A stretch of DNA of 64,000 nucleotides from Portunus trituberculatus. Taxonomy: Eukaryota > Arthropoda > Malacostraca > Decapoda > Portunidae. Of the stretch, positions 36,596 to 54,224 are shown in pieces. How positions within the stretch are numbered: position 1 is the first letter of the stretch; every line of letters begins with the position of its first letter. The stretch covers positions 34,539,798 to 34,603,797 of the forward strand of contig NC_059295.1 of assembly GCF_017591435.1 (NCBI RefSeq), in the 5' to 3' direction. The position numbers and the translations under genes were made by a program. The notes under the pieces were generated by a model. It did no database searches. It was not told the origin of the DNA and saw only the letters and a program-made list of their open reading frames with translations.

Positions 36596-36815
36596 GAACT
36601 AAAATAAAGAAGAGGATAAACTGTATTTCAAAGAGAAGTATGAAGACGCCTTTTGTATGTCTTTTCATTATTGCTTGGCCGTTCCATTTTGTAAAATACA
36701 AAGCATTTTTTATTGTTGAGGCTAAAAAGAACACTTAGCTCTTACCATGAAAGTATACTATACGTAGAAGGTTACAAACTGACGTCACACTTGGCATACC
36801 TTAAACCACAGGTGT

Positions 36816-36959
36816 GCAACCTTTTTTCCCAAAGGGCCACTACGTAGTCACTACTCTGTTGGTATGGAGGGCCACATAACCTTACTATTTCATGTTATTT
36901 ACTACGATCGAAGACATTTTATGTGAGATTATTCTGATAAACATAGATAATTAGTTGGT

Positions 36960-37025
<66 letters not shown>

Positions 37026-37105
37026 GCCGCACTATAGATTTTTTTTTTTTTAGGAGAAAGGGCCGCAATGAAAGCCTTTGAGGGCCGCATGCGGCCCGCG
37101 GGCCG
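36816..37105. mobile_element. Truncated hAT-like MITE with (CT)n
   Basis: It starts caggtgtgcaacctttttt and ends within gggccgcatgcggcccgcgg, the sequence that usually precedes the right end of a widespread hAT MITE type. The terminal inverted repeat itself is missing on the right. A (CT)30 run lies at 36962-37021. It is absent from the opposite arm. Confidence 0.55.
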
Positions 37106-37139
37106 AAGGAAAGGTTGGTTTAAGCCTTAATCCAACCTT

Positions 37140-37690
37140 TCATTTTTTTTTTTTTTTTTTTTACGTAGGGAAGAGGGCCAGCCAAGGGCAAATAAAAGAA
37201 AGTTAGAAAAAAGCCCACTTGAGCGCTGGCTCTCCAAAGAGTACAAAAAGTGCCAAAACCGTCAGCCAGAATTAGGGGAGCAAATGCCTCGATACCTCCC
37301 TCTTAAAAGAAGACAAGTTGAAGGAATTCGGAAATACAGATGCAGGGAGGGAGTTCCAGAGTTTACTAATGAAAAGGATGAATGATTGAGCGTACTGGTT
37401 AACTCTTGCATTAGAGAGTTGGACAGAATAGGGATGAGAGGAAGAAGAAAGCCTTGTGCAGCGTGGCCGCAGGAGGAGGGGAGGCATGCAGTTAGCAAGA
37501 TCAGTAGAACAGTTACCATGAAAATAGCGATAAAATATAGAAAGGGATGCAACATTTCGGCGGTGAGAAAGAGACTGAAGACAGTTAGTCAGAGGAGGGG
37601 AGTTGATGAGACGAAGAGCTTTCGATTCCACCCTATCAAGCAAAGCTGTGTGACTGGAACCCCCCAAACATGCGACGAGTACTCCATACT
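37140..37690 (-). mobile_element. Poly(A)-type LINE copy I, inserted in the fold-back element
   Basis: Read right to left: SSHTALLDRVESKALRLINS, LSHRRNVASLSIFYRYFHGN, then after a frame change RCTRLSSSSHPYSV, ISKLWNSLPASVFPNSF and SFKREVSRHLLP. The untranslated tail contains aaagcccacttgag on the plus strand and ends in about 20 A (37143-37162 as T). It belongs to the same family as LINE H. The opposite arm lacks it. Confidence 0.88.
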
Positions 37691-38118
37691 TCATGTATTT
37701 ATTCCATTTTGCCTCTTCAAATTTCTTGGAAGCTAATTGGTTGGATGCTAGTACCAAAATATGAGCCAGAATTTTCACATTATAAAGTTCATATATGCAC
37801 AGTCACAGTGATTATTTGAGTATTTAGTTCTATGAAATCTGGACTTTCTGCTGTATTATGGTTATAATATCAAATTTACGGCAAAACTAGTCAGATTATT
37901 ACATTATGAGCTTGATTGACACTTTGAGATGGATTTAAACTGTGAAGTTGACTGACAATGTGAGGTTGACAAAACACATACTGTATAATCTATGAACTTT
38001 ATAATGTGATGAAAATTCTGGCTCATACTTTGGCTCTAGCATCCAGCCAAGTAGCTTCCAAGAAATTTGAAGAGGCAAAATGAAAAAAATACGTAAAGTA
38101 TGAAAGGTTGGTTTAAGG

Positions 38119-38190
38119 TAGTGGTTTTCAAACTATTTAGTATGACGGCACACTAAAAAGCAATTAATATTTTGGCAGCACACCTGCCCT

Positions 38191-38280
<90 letters not shown>

Positions 38281-38425
38281 GTACTTATAAGTGTTATCTT
38301 TGCTGGTCAATGTGAGAAATCCTCGATAACTAGCAAAATTACATAATTTTCGCGGCACACCAAGCAGACAATGGCGGCACACTATATACAGTAGTGTGCC
38401 GCGGCACACACTTAGGGAATCACTG
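38119..38425. mobile_element. hAT-type MITE with (TA)n, right arm of fold-back element
   Basis: The left end tagtggttttcaaactattt pairs with the right end, complement of cagtgattccctaag. Flanks gtttaagg (38111-38118) and gtttaaac (38426-38433) match at 6 of 8 positions. Internal motifs include ggcggcacac near the left and right. A (TA)42 run lies at 38193-38277. The left arm lacks it. Confidence 0.75.
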
Positions 38426-38551
38426 GTTTAAACAAGGAGGCTAAAGAACATATACTTTATCCTCCTTGGGTTTAAGGTATGCCAAGTGTGACGTCATTTT
38501 GTAACCTTCTATAGTATATTTTCATGGTAAGAGTTAAGTGCTCTTTTTCCC

Positions 38552-38584
<33 letters not shown>

Positions 38585-38707
38585 GAAGTATACGTAGATC
38601 AGTCTATGTGTAGATTTGCATTTTACAAAATGGAACGGCCAAGCAATAATAAAAGACATACAAAAGGCGTCTTCATACTTCTCTTTGAAATACAATTTAT
38701 CTCCATC

Positions 38708-38930
38708 TTTATTTTAGTTCATCTTTTTTAATTTGAACTTCAACTTTTTTAATTTGAACTTCATCTTTTTTAATTTGAACTTCATGTTTTTAAATTTGAA
38801 CTTCAACTTTTTTTAATTTGAACTTCATCATTTTTAATTTGTACTTAATCTTTTTTAATTTGAATTTCAACTTTTTGAATTTGAAATTCATCTTTTTTAA
38901 TTTGAAGTTCAACTTTTTTTTTAATTTGAG
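38708..38930. repeat. 21-bp minisatellite, right arm of fold-back element
   Basis: About ten units of aatttgaacttcaacttttt and variants, the reverse complement of the left-arm array but much shorter and more diverged. Confidence 0.92.
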
Positions 38931-39078
38931 GGTGAAAAAGTGTAGTTGATACTTTCCATTTGCTATGTGTGACATTTTCCGACTAGAAGGGACCAGTCGA
39001 TACTTCTCTACCGACGTAACATTTCAGTTGCAAATTGGCACGTGTGAACCCGCCTTAACGCAGTTTTAACGCACTTAA

Positions 39079-39713
39079 AGGTGGGTTCACACGTGTCAAT
39101 ATGCTTCTGAAATTGCAAGTCGCCAGAAGTATCGACTGAACCCTTCTAGTCGGAACAGTTTCACACATAGCGACTGGGAAGTATCGGCTAGTTAGCGGCA
39201 AGTGAATAAACAAACATCAACTCAACAAGATGTCTTCCTCTGGTGACGATGACGATTGCCATCAAATTAAATCATGAGAAGTATTCAATCCTCACCTCCA
39301 ACAACACCCTGCATAGAGGGGAGCAGTCATCGTGATCGGATAGTGGCAGCTATCGCATCGAACGCCCATTTGCGTAATTTTATTTATTCATTTATTTAGT
39401 TTTATTTTATTTATTTATTTTTATCTTATTTCTTATTTGTTTATTTTTTTATTTTATTTTATTTTATTTATTTTTTTTTTGCTGTAGAATTCACTTTTAG
39501 GGTCCCAGACGTGCTCTTTTTCCCTCACCAATTCCAAAATATTCTCTACATCGACACAACATTTTCAAACTTTTTCCATGACGTCACAACGTAGACAAGT
39601 CGCAAATCGATTGAACAAAACCAACATGTTGATCTTGTTTTGCGACTGGTTTTCCAGTCGCTAGACGCTAGACTTGGAAATTCAGTCGCATATTGACAGG
39701 TGTGAATCTGCCT
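39079..39713. mobile_element. Harbinger-like element H2, non-autonomous
   Basis: The left end aggtgggttcacacgtgtca pairs with the right end, complement of aggcagattcacacctgtca. Flanks are TAA (39076-39078) and AAA (39714-39716). At 635 bp it is a short relative of H1 in opposite orientation, separated from it by only 23 bp. It includes an A/T-rich internal run (39370-39480) and traces of the transposase first exon. It serves as the empty site for insertions in H1. Confidence 0.78.
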
Positions 39714-39814
39714 AAAAAAGTTACGTACTCTGCCAATACCCTCAGAGATTACCCCTTTGTGTGGGTATAATCTCTCTCCCTGATTATCTCCCTTCACTCG
39801 GGAAGGACCCAGCG

Positions 39815-40855
<1,041 letters not shown>

Positions 40856-40857
40856 CT

Positions 40858-40875
40858 TGGTGTCAGGAGTGGGAT
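40858..40875 (+). promoter_or_regulatory. Primer-binding site, tRNA-Leu type
   Basis: The sequence tggtgtcaggagtgggat lies 2 bp after the left LTR. It is complementary to the 3' end of eukaryotic tRNA-Leu(CAG), which ends in atcccactcctgaca plus CCA. It primes minus-strand DNA synthesis. Confidence 0.85.
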
Positions 40876-40932
40876 CCCAAGGGCGTCTTGTGTGTTGTGG
40901 CAGAAGGCAAGGTACTACCTGACGGATGTATA

Positions 40933-42298
40933 ATGGCTGACGGCGAGCAGATCGTGAAGACGGAAGTTGTGGGCGAGGAGCCGCCTTCAATGGCTGAACT
41001 CATGTGTATGTTGGTGGCGATCCAGCAGGAATTGACTACCGTCAGGCACGAAGTGACTACCGTCGGGCAGGGATTGATTACCGTCAGGCACGAAAACGAA
41101 CTCCAATGTGCGACGCTGAAGAAGGAGATGAAGGAGTTGGGGCGATGGCAGATGCCATGCAAGCGACGGCAGGCCCAGTGAGAAGAATGAGTGCTCAGTC
41201 GCACAGCTCATCCCGTCTGCTCTGGGCTGGCGTCCGGCTGGCGGGTGAGACCGACGAGGAGTCTGAGGGCGACGAGACGGAAAACGCCCTCGGACTGTCT
41301 CCCACCCTGCCCTCCGCTAGCCCTTCCGCAGCCGCCCACCCAAGACTGCCTCCCACCCCACCAACGGAAAGCTCGCTCTCCCCCTGCCGCCTCCCGCCTC
41401 GAGCTTCCTCCCAGCCAGCGGCCGCCCCCTCTGCGCCCCCCAGGCGGCCTAGACCACAGGAGTTCGACGGAAGGGTGTCGCTGGAGGCTTACCTGGCCCA
41501 ATTCGAAGTCGTGGCTCGAGCGCAAGGCTGGAGTCAAGAGGAGCGCGCCCTGAATCTTGTGACAAGTTTGAAGGGGCCAGCCGTGGAGGTGTTAAGTCAG
41601 TTAACACCTGCACAACAGGAGTCCTACACCGACGTAGTGGGCGTCTTGGAGAGGCGCTACGGACACCAGTACCAGGCAGAGGTGTATCGGGCGAGGTTCC
41701 GGGCCCGAGTCCGAGGACGCGGAGAAACGTTACAACAGCTGGCACAAGATTTGGAGCATCTGATGCGGAAGGCGTACCCACGGGCATCAGAAGAAACTGC
41801 AACGCTGCTGATGAGGATCAGTTCATTGATGCGCTGGAGGACGCGCAATCGCAGATTTACGTGAAGCAGGCGCATGTTGCAAATCTGCAAGAGGCCCTTG
41901 CCCGGGCACTGGAGTTCGAGTCCTTCGTTAAGACTAGCGCTGGGAGGTCCAGGACAGACTCCGAAAGAAACCAAAGCTACCGACGGAGCCGGGCGAAGGA
42001 CGGGCCAGGGAGAAGCAGAGCAAGGCCGTTCAGAGGGGCATGTTGGAACTGTAAGGAGACGGGACATAGGAAGCAAGATTGTCGCCGGTCCCCAGTCCCC
42101 GCTCGGTCTCATTTCGCCGAGCAGGTGGGGCAGTACATGTACCAGCCCTGCTGCTGGGGTTGTGGCCAACTGGGCCACCTCTCTCGGTCCTGCCCCCAGA
42201 AAACGCAGGCGGGCAGGAGAATACGGGCGGGAAACACCGTCTGGCGTGGGAGCGGGGCCGCACACCAGCCGTCATCACCCAGGTCCCACTCCGGCTAA
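40933..42298 (+). pseudogene. Gag polyprotein, frameshifted
   Basis: The likely start is the ATG at 40933 (MADGEQIVKTEVVGEEPPSM), with a coiled-coil-like TTVRHEVTTV segment. A frameshift near 41150 leads to a Pro/Ser-rich linker. The gypsy-type capsid region follows: FDGRVSLEAYLAQFEVVARA, LVTSLKGPAVEVLSQLTP and VLERRYGHQYQAEVYRARF. Another frameshift near 41810 leads to two CCHC zinc knuckles, CWNCKETGHRKQDC (about 42040) and CWGCGQLGHLSRSC (about 42155). Gag forms the particle and the knuckles bind RNA. Confidence 0.85.
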
Positions 42299-43344
42299 CT
42301 GGCCGCCGCTCTGTCGTCGCTGCAGCTGCTGCCGCCCTCACCTCCCAGGTTGAAGGCGTGATCGATGGACGACCGTGTTGCCTTACCGTGGATACTGGGG
42401 CGGACAGGACGCTCGTTAGGAAGGGCGTCATCGCAGCAAGGAACCTCCCCCTTGCCCCACAGAAGATGTGTGGAGTGACGGGGCACTGCAGCGCGATGCA
42501 GGGACCAGTGGAGGCGTGGATAGAGGTGGGAGGCGAGGAGATGCAGCTACCTGTGTACGTGGCTGACCTGGAGGAACCCTGCCTCCTGGGTATCGACTAC
42601 CTGACGAAGGGCCGGGCTTGTATCGACTTCGGGAAAGGAACGCTGAGGGTACATGATACGGAAGACTGGAAGACTGCCCTCGTCTACCTGGACGATGTGG
42701 TTGTTTTCGGACGCACCTTCGAGGAGGAGGTGCAGAGGCTGGAGGACGTCCTTCTGCGGTTGAGGAGAGCTAATCTGAAGCTTAGCCCGAAGAAGTGTCT
42801 GTTGTTCCAGCAGGAGGTGCCTTTCCTCGGGCATGTCGTCAGCGAGGATAAGGGGCGCACCGATCCACTGAAGGTGCGAGCTGTGGCAGAGTGGCCTGTC
42901 CCGACCAATGTGGGCGAAGTGAGGAGCTTCGTGGGCCTGTGCACGTACTATCATAGGTTCGTGAAGGACTTCGCCAGCATAGCGGCGCCCCTGCACAACC
43001 TGACAAGAAAAGGGGCCCGATTTTGCTGGGATGCTGGGTGTCAGACAGCCTTTGAGCGGCTGAAGGAGGCGCTGGTGAACGCTCCTGTGCTGCCATACCC
43101 GGACCCCGCTTGCCCGTACGTTGTGGATTGTGACGCTAGTGCTGAGGGCGTGGGAGCAGTGCTGTCGCAGCTGAAGGACGGACGCGAGCATGTGGTGGCG
43201 TACTGCAGTAACAAGTTCAGTCACGCGGAGAGAAATTACTGTGTCACGCTGAAGGAACTTCTGGCGGTGGTGAAGAGTCTAGAAAACTTTCACCCGTACC
43301 TGTATGGGGCAAAGTTTACTGTGAGCAAGAAGTGGCAGCCCTGA
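42295..43344 (+). pseudogene. Pol: protease, partial reverse transcriptase, RNase H
   Basis: The aspartic protease active site CLTVDTGADRTLV lies at about 42380-42415, followed by LPVYVADLEEPCLLGIDYL. The reading then passes at about 42665 directly to LVYLDDVVVFGRTFEEEVQR, the YLDD catalytic motif. The reverse transcriptase fingers and first half of the palm, normally about 150-200 residues, are therefore deleted. The thumb (SFVGLCTYYHRFVKDFASI) and RNase H (VVDCDASAEGVGAVLSQ, AYCSNKFSHAERNY) follow. RNase H ends early at KFTVSKKWQP, so its last part and the usual linker are also missing. Confidence 0.88.
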
Positions 43345-44773
43345 GTCCAGCTACGAGATTCTACTGGAGGCAGTGGGACACGCTGAAATTGAGTAGAGGA
43401 GTACTGGTGAAGAAGTGGCTGACACCTGACGGAGGGATGATGTACTGGCAGACAGTCATTCCTCGTGATATGAGAGCTAGCCTGATGCGGGAGATGCATG
43501 AGGGCGTCCCCAGTGGGCATCTAGGAGTGAAGAAGACACTCAGTCGTCTACGACAGCGGTTCTACTGGCTGGGGATGCGCAAGGATGTACAAGAATGGTG
43601 CCGCGTGTGCGACACCTGTAACGCCAAGAAGGGACCAGCACGGAAGGGTAGAGCGCCGCTACAGCTGTATCAGGTGAGAGCCCCGATGGAGCGAGTAGCA
43701 GTAGACATCGTGGGGCCGCTACCCGCGACTGCAGCTGGCAATCGTTACATCTGTGTTGCCATGGACTACTTCACGAAATGGCCCGAGGCGTACGCACTGC
43801 CGAACCATGAAGCAGTGACTGTAGCAGAGGTACTGGTGGAGCAGTTCTTCACCAGGTTTGGTGTGCCTGGAGAGCTGCATTCCGATCAAGGCCGCGAGTT
43901 TGAGTCGGAGGTATTCGGCGAGTGTTGCCAGCTAATGGGCCTGCGGAAGACGAGGACAACACCACTGAGGCCGCAGTCTGACGGGATGGTGGAGCGCTTC
44001 AACAGGACACTGGCTCAGGAACTGGCCAAATACTGTACAGAGGGACAGACAGAGTGGGACCGGAAGCTTCCCGCTCTGCTCATGGCATACAGGTCTGCCG
44101 CGCACGAGGCCACCACCTACACGCCGGCCCGCTTATGATGGGCCGGGAGCTTCGCCTGCCGGTGGACTTGACAACAGGACGCCCTCCAGATGAAGAACTG
44201 CCTACTGTGGCCACGGACTACGCCATAGCACTGCAGGAGCGGCTAGTGGAGGCTCATCATCAGGTGCGAGGACGACTTAAGCTGGCAGGCGAGGCCATGA
44301 GGCACCGCTATGACCGGGGAAGTCGCGCGGCTGAGTTTGCAGTTGGCGACAAGGTGTGGCTTTACAACCCCCGCCGGCGGAAAGGTCTCTCACCGAAGCT
44401 GCAGAGCCCCTGGGAGGGGCCATACACTGTCATCGAGAAGGTGTCGGAGGTAACCTTCCGTATTCGTCGAGGACAACGCGGGAAGCCCAAGATAATTCAT
44501 GCTGACCGACTGTGGAGATACCACGGGCCGGGGAAGTTCACCTGGGGCCAAGCCCCGTGTGACAGCAGCAGTGAGGAGGAGGAAGCTGCCCTTGCTATAG
44601 TAGCAGAGGACGTAACGGGGCCTGACGCCGGCCTCGTGGGCAGCGAGGACGGTGGAGCGGGGACGAGCGGGGATGAAGAAGCTGAGTCAGGAGTGGGTGA
44701 CTCACCGCCAGCCGCCACCCTTGCCCACCCCGCCAGCGCCGACCACCACAGAGATTGCAGGACTATATTCTAG
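43341..44773 (+). pseudogene. Integrase with GPY/F module, one frameshift
   Basis: The HHCC zinc domain is visible as HEGVPSGHLG and CRVCDTC (about 43490-43620). The DDE core has AVDIVGPLPAT, LHSDQGREFESEVF and PQSDGMVERFN, so all three acidic residues are kept. A one-base loss near 44136 shifts the frame at YTPARLMMGREL. The C-terminal SPWEGPYTVIEKVSEVTFRI is the GPY/F module, followed by an acidic tail to the stop near 44773. It inserts element cDNA into chromosomes. Confidence 0.88.
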
Positions 44774-44853
44774 ATGAGGAAACAGATTTGAGTAGCTAGG
44801 ATGTAAAATGTGGAGGACGAGACTAGGGAAATAGTCGAGACGACTATTTATGT

Positions 44854-44865
44854 GGGAGGGGGCAG
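44854..44865 (+). promoter_or_regulatory. Polypurine tract
   Basis: The sequence gggagggggcag lies 3-15 bp before the right LTR. It is the expected plus-strand primer site. Confidence 0.8.
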
Positions 44866-44868
44866 TGT

Positions 44869-46773
<1,905 letters not shown>

Positions 46774-47036
46774 ATTTATTTATTTATTTTTTTTCCCTGA
46801 AGGGTATTGGAGGCACATTTTATTATTCTATTCAGCATTATTGTTGAATGATTTATCTTTTCTTCTTTGTATTTCATCATAGTTTATACATCACCATAAT
46901 TATAATTCAATTTATTTTTTGTTTTTTTTATTTATTTATTTATTTATTTAATTTTTCTATTTACTTATTTATTTATTTTTTTTTTATATAGATGCTTATG
47001 AAGAAATTTCATTGTGAACGTAGTCCCATTCTACGA

Positions 47037-47205
47037 CAGCCAATGAATGAGCAAGTCACAGGCGACCAATAAGCGAGTGGTTCACAAGAGCATCAGGAAT
47101 GTATCAACACTGAGTCAGCTGACCGCCAGCGTACTAGCAGTATTAACCTGTGCGCCCCCCTGAGGAGCTTGGCCGCAGGGCCGCTGTCAGGGTTGTGTTG
47201 CCGCC
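47037..47205 (+). promoter_or_regulatory. Putative promoter and 5' UTR of the TLC-domain gene
   Basis: Two CCAAT boxes lie at 47040-47044 and 47066-47070, and an AP-1/MARE-type tgagtcagc at 47111-47119. Composition changes here from T-rich simple repeat to GC-richer DNA. No TATA box is clear and the transcription start is unknown. Confidence 0.4.
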
Positions 47206-48009
47206 ATGCAGGCCTTTCACACCCAGCTGGCGGTGGGCACGTACGCCCTGGTCGCCTGGTTTGGTCTCTACCTGTTGATCGCAGAAGCATTGCGCATGTG
47301 GACAAGGACCAGCAGTCTATCCCCCGCCCACCGCGCCCACATTGCAGAGAGCTTCGTGTCGGGCGTGCAGGGTGTTGCCTGTGGTATTGTGGGTGTAATG
47401 ACAGTCATTGCTTGCTGGCATGATGTTATGCGGGACAAATACCCACTGGCTGTGTACTATTCGTCAATTGGAACAGCCTACTTCATTTATGATTTGTGGG
47501 CTATGTTCAGAAGCCACAGTGCCAGATCTGAATGTGACTCTCTGGGTGCCTTACTCCTCTCGTACCTGAAGAAGGATCTACTTATGATTGTGCATCATCT
47601 CACAATAGTGTGTGTGCTTTTCCCTGCAGTTGTTTACCACTCGCCCATGGGACACTTCTTCATGGGATGCTTCTTCTGTACTGAACTTTCCACCCCCTTT
47701 GTCAATGCTCGTGTTATTCTTAGTCGCCTGGGATTGAAAAATTCTACAATATACATGGTCAATGGCATTTTGATGATGATAGTGTTCTCCATGTGCCGTG
47801 TTGCCATGTTTCCTGTCATGTATGCTGTGTATTTGAGTCAGCAGACAAGAGCACCATCTCACATCCATGCTCTTGCTTCCATTCCCATCACCTGCCACCT
47901 CTCCTGTCTCCTTGTACTGGCACCACAGATATACTGGCTCAACATGATGGTAAAGGGAGCAGTGGCAGTCCTAAAAAGTACCCCATCACAATTGAGTAAA
48001 GATTATTGA
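47206..48009 (+). CDS. TLC-domain membrane protein, TLCD3/FAM57 family
   Basis: This intact 267-residue protein needs no intron. The ATG at 47206 has a strong context (gccgccatgc). Seven hydrophobic segments are visible. The first is AVGTYALVAWFGLYLLI (about 9-25). The TLC domain follows, with ESFVSGVQGVACGIVGVMTV, YSSIGTAYFIYDLWAMF, YLKKDLLMIVHHLTIVCVLF (the His-His pair typical of TLC proteins), FFMGCFFCTELSTPFVNARV, YMVNGILMMIVFSMCRVAMF and HLSCLLVLAPQIYWLNMMV. Length and layout fit TLCD3A/B (about 250-275 residues in vertebrates). Vertebrate TLCD3B has been linked to ceramide synthesis and TLCD3A to membrane lipid and amino-acid transport effects, but the arthropod role is not known. The single exon contrasts with multi-exon vertebrate genes. 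Confidence is high for TLC family and good for TLCD3. Confidence 0.88.
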   Translation: MQAFHTQLAVGTYALVAWFGLYLLIAEALRMWTRTSSLSPAHRAHIAESFVSGVQGVACGIVGVMTVIACWHDVMRDKYPLAVYYSSIGTAYFIYDLWAMFRSHSARSECDSLGALLLSYLKKDLLMIVHHLTIVCVLFPAVVYHSPMGHFFMGCFFCTELSTPFVNARVILSRLGLKNSTIYMVNGILMMIVFSMCRVAMFPVMYAVYLSQQTRAPSHIHALASIPITCHLSCLLVLAPQIYWLNMMVKGAVAVLKSTPSQLSKDY

Positions 48010-49127
48010 TGAAAGTTATGCTATAGGGATAAGATCTAGTCAATATACTTTGTGCTGGAATTCATTCTTGGTTCAGTTTTAACTAAGACTTTCTGATATA
48101 AGTGTTTTCAAACTATTATTTTTTGTTTTTTCAATGTTTCAGTTATACCTGTTGATTTTTTTCAAATAACCTAGATGATGAGTTAAATTTCAATATTTTT
48201 ATGAATGTTGATTTAATCTATTTATATATTTTTTATCAATGTGTATTGTAGTTTGAAGGAAAGATAAAGTGATATATTAGTAAGATTAAGGAAGTCCTTT
48301 AAAATCATTAGGTATAAAACACAGCAATGATTATATATATAAAAAGAAAAAAAATTTATAATACGTCATATTTCAATAGTCCTAATGCCATATTTGTTCT
48401 TTTGGTCTTATTCAAGACTCGTGTAACTTTGCATAGTTAATTCTTTGGAAAATCAGAAGTCAAAAACAATCAAATGATTCCAAAATTACATTAGCATTCA
48501 GCAGTGAGTAATGATATGTAATTATGTTACCAGGCATATATCAAATATTTCAGAAGACAAAATCATGCGTGCTTGAATGGTTCATAAATACTTATGTAAT
48601 AAACAGAACTAACTGTGTTATAAACTAATACACAGATTACCCAGGTACCATACACTGTTATTAATGTCATAAATGGAATGTATTTATATATTACATACAT
48701 TTAATTGTTTGCATAAATATGCACCATCTTTTACAGTTCACATATAACCACACTGTGACACAATACAGAAGTTTGTTTGGCAGTTTTCAACTTCATAGGA
48801 TAGTTATATAAGTGGCTGAAGATAGTGCCACAAGTGTATAACAATATATTATTTGCCACCTATGCATTTGTTTCATAGCTATGGATGATTGTGATAACAA
48901 TGTATAAAGAAAAATTGAGCATATCAGTCATTCTCAAAGACCAACTTTTCAAGTGCAATGTATACACACAGTGTGGCCAAATGTACTTAAATGACAGGTG
49001 CCAATTTATAAATTACTCAAGGAATGCCTTGTAGTTTAGTTAGCGTAGTATTCACAGCTGGTCTTTCATAGAAATTTACTGTTCTGTGTTCATAGTAATT
49101 ATAAGTTATCAGACTATGAACAGAATT
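48010..49127 (+). other. Probable 3' UTR of the TLC gene, then intergenic DNA
   Basis: AT-rich DNA without ORFs. A canonical AATAAA lies at 48598-48603, about 590 bp after the stop, and is a plausible polyadenylation signal; the true 3' end is not shown. Confidence 0.4.
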
Positions 49128-53473
<4,346 letters not shown>

Positions 53474-54186
53474 AACTTTACTTCTTCATATTTCATGAGC
53501 TGTAACAAAAAATTGGTATAGCCATATAGTGTAGTTTAATTTGTAAAGACCCCTATTGCTATAACAGCAACTGAACACTGATGAACTGGTTCCTTATTGT
53601 TACTGTTGTCTATTAATTCTTAGCCTATAACTGAAGCTACTTTTGTAACCTCATACTTGATTAGAAATTTAAGTGGCTCCTGTAATATCATCACTGGTTG
53701 GTCTATGGCTCTGTTAGCCTGTCTTCCTCTTTTTAGTGCAATACTTACTTGACTTCTTTGGATAGAAGAATGATAGTAGATTAGGAATTTCTTAAACTAT
53801 GGTTCAAATTGATGAAAAATTTTGATAATGCAAGCTTAATTTATGGACTGATGTAAATTTTCTTTTATACCACCATATGCCACATGTTCTTTTTCCATGG
53901 AACTATCATGATATTGTAGATAAGAATTATGGTATGTGTTTGGGAAAATTCTCCTGAATTATCAGATTTTAGGTAAGATGGAATGAAAAGATGATAAGCT
54001 TCTTTTTATCTCAAGCGGCAGGTCCTAGACAATAGTGACCATGTGCACATGTACATCCTCATGATGCTTAGGCAATGTTATCTTAGGCTTACAGCTTTGA
54101 ATGAAATTCTTGAATTTCATATATGACTTAAACTTGCTTTACTTAACACATTTGTAATCTGCTATCAATGATCAAGAAACCAAGTC

Positions 54187-54224
<38 letters not shown>

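Larger units (their letters stand above)
35666..38942. mobile_element. Fold-back element with minisatellite arms, nested in H1
   Basis: The ends are caccttttcaccctcaaatt at the left and the complement of cactttttcaccctcaaatt at the right, flanked by TA at 35664-35665 and 38943-38944. H2 shows the uninterrupted target (ctaactagccgatac), which fixes the boundaries. Each arm has, outside in: a 21-bp minisatellite, a unique block (gaagacgccttttgtatgtc near 36643 and its complement near 38660), and the block gtcacacttggcatacctta with its complement near 38480. The innermost arms (cctcttcaaatttcttggaa near 37712) face each other across about 200 bp. Three later insertions make the arms unequal. The TA duplication suggests Tc1/mariner-type integration; superfamily is not established. 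Confidence 0.82.
34735..39055. mobile_element. Harbinger-like element H1, carrying nested insertions
   Basis: The left end aggcggtttcacatgtgc pairs with the right end, whose reverse complement is aggcgggttcacacgtgcca. TAA lies at 34732-34734 and 39056-39058, a 3-bp duplication of the TWA type used by PIF/Harbinger. Left subterminal sequence (gcgactgaaat, accagtcgcaaaacaag) matches the right end of H2, and its right end matches the left end of H2. A transposase first-exon remnant lies inside. It is interrupted by a SINE tail (34854-34950) and a fold-back element (35666-38942). Confidence 0.82.

Noticed and set aside
41208..42265. Minus-strand ORFs within the LTR element
   Set aside because: They are antisense shadows of GC-rich gag and pol sequence with no recognised domain.
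47578..47898. Minus-strand ORF inside the TLC-domain gene
   Set aside because: Antisense shadow of the real plus-strand membrane protein.
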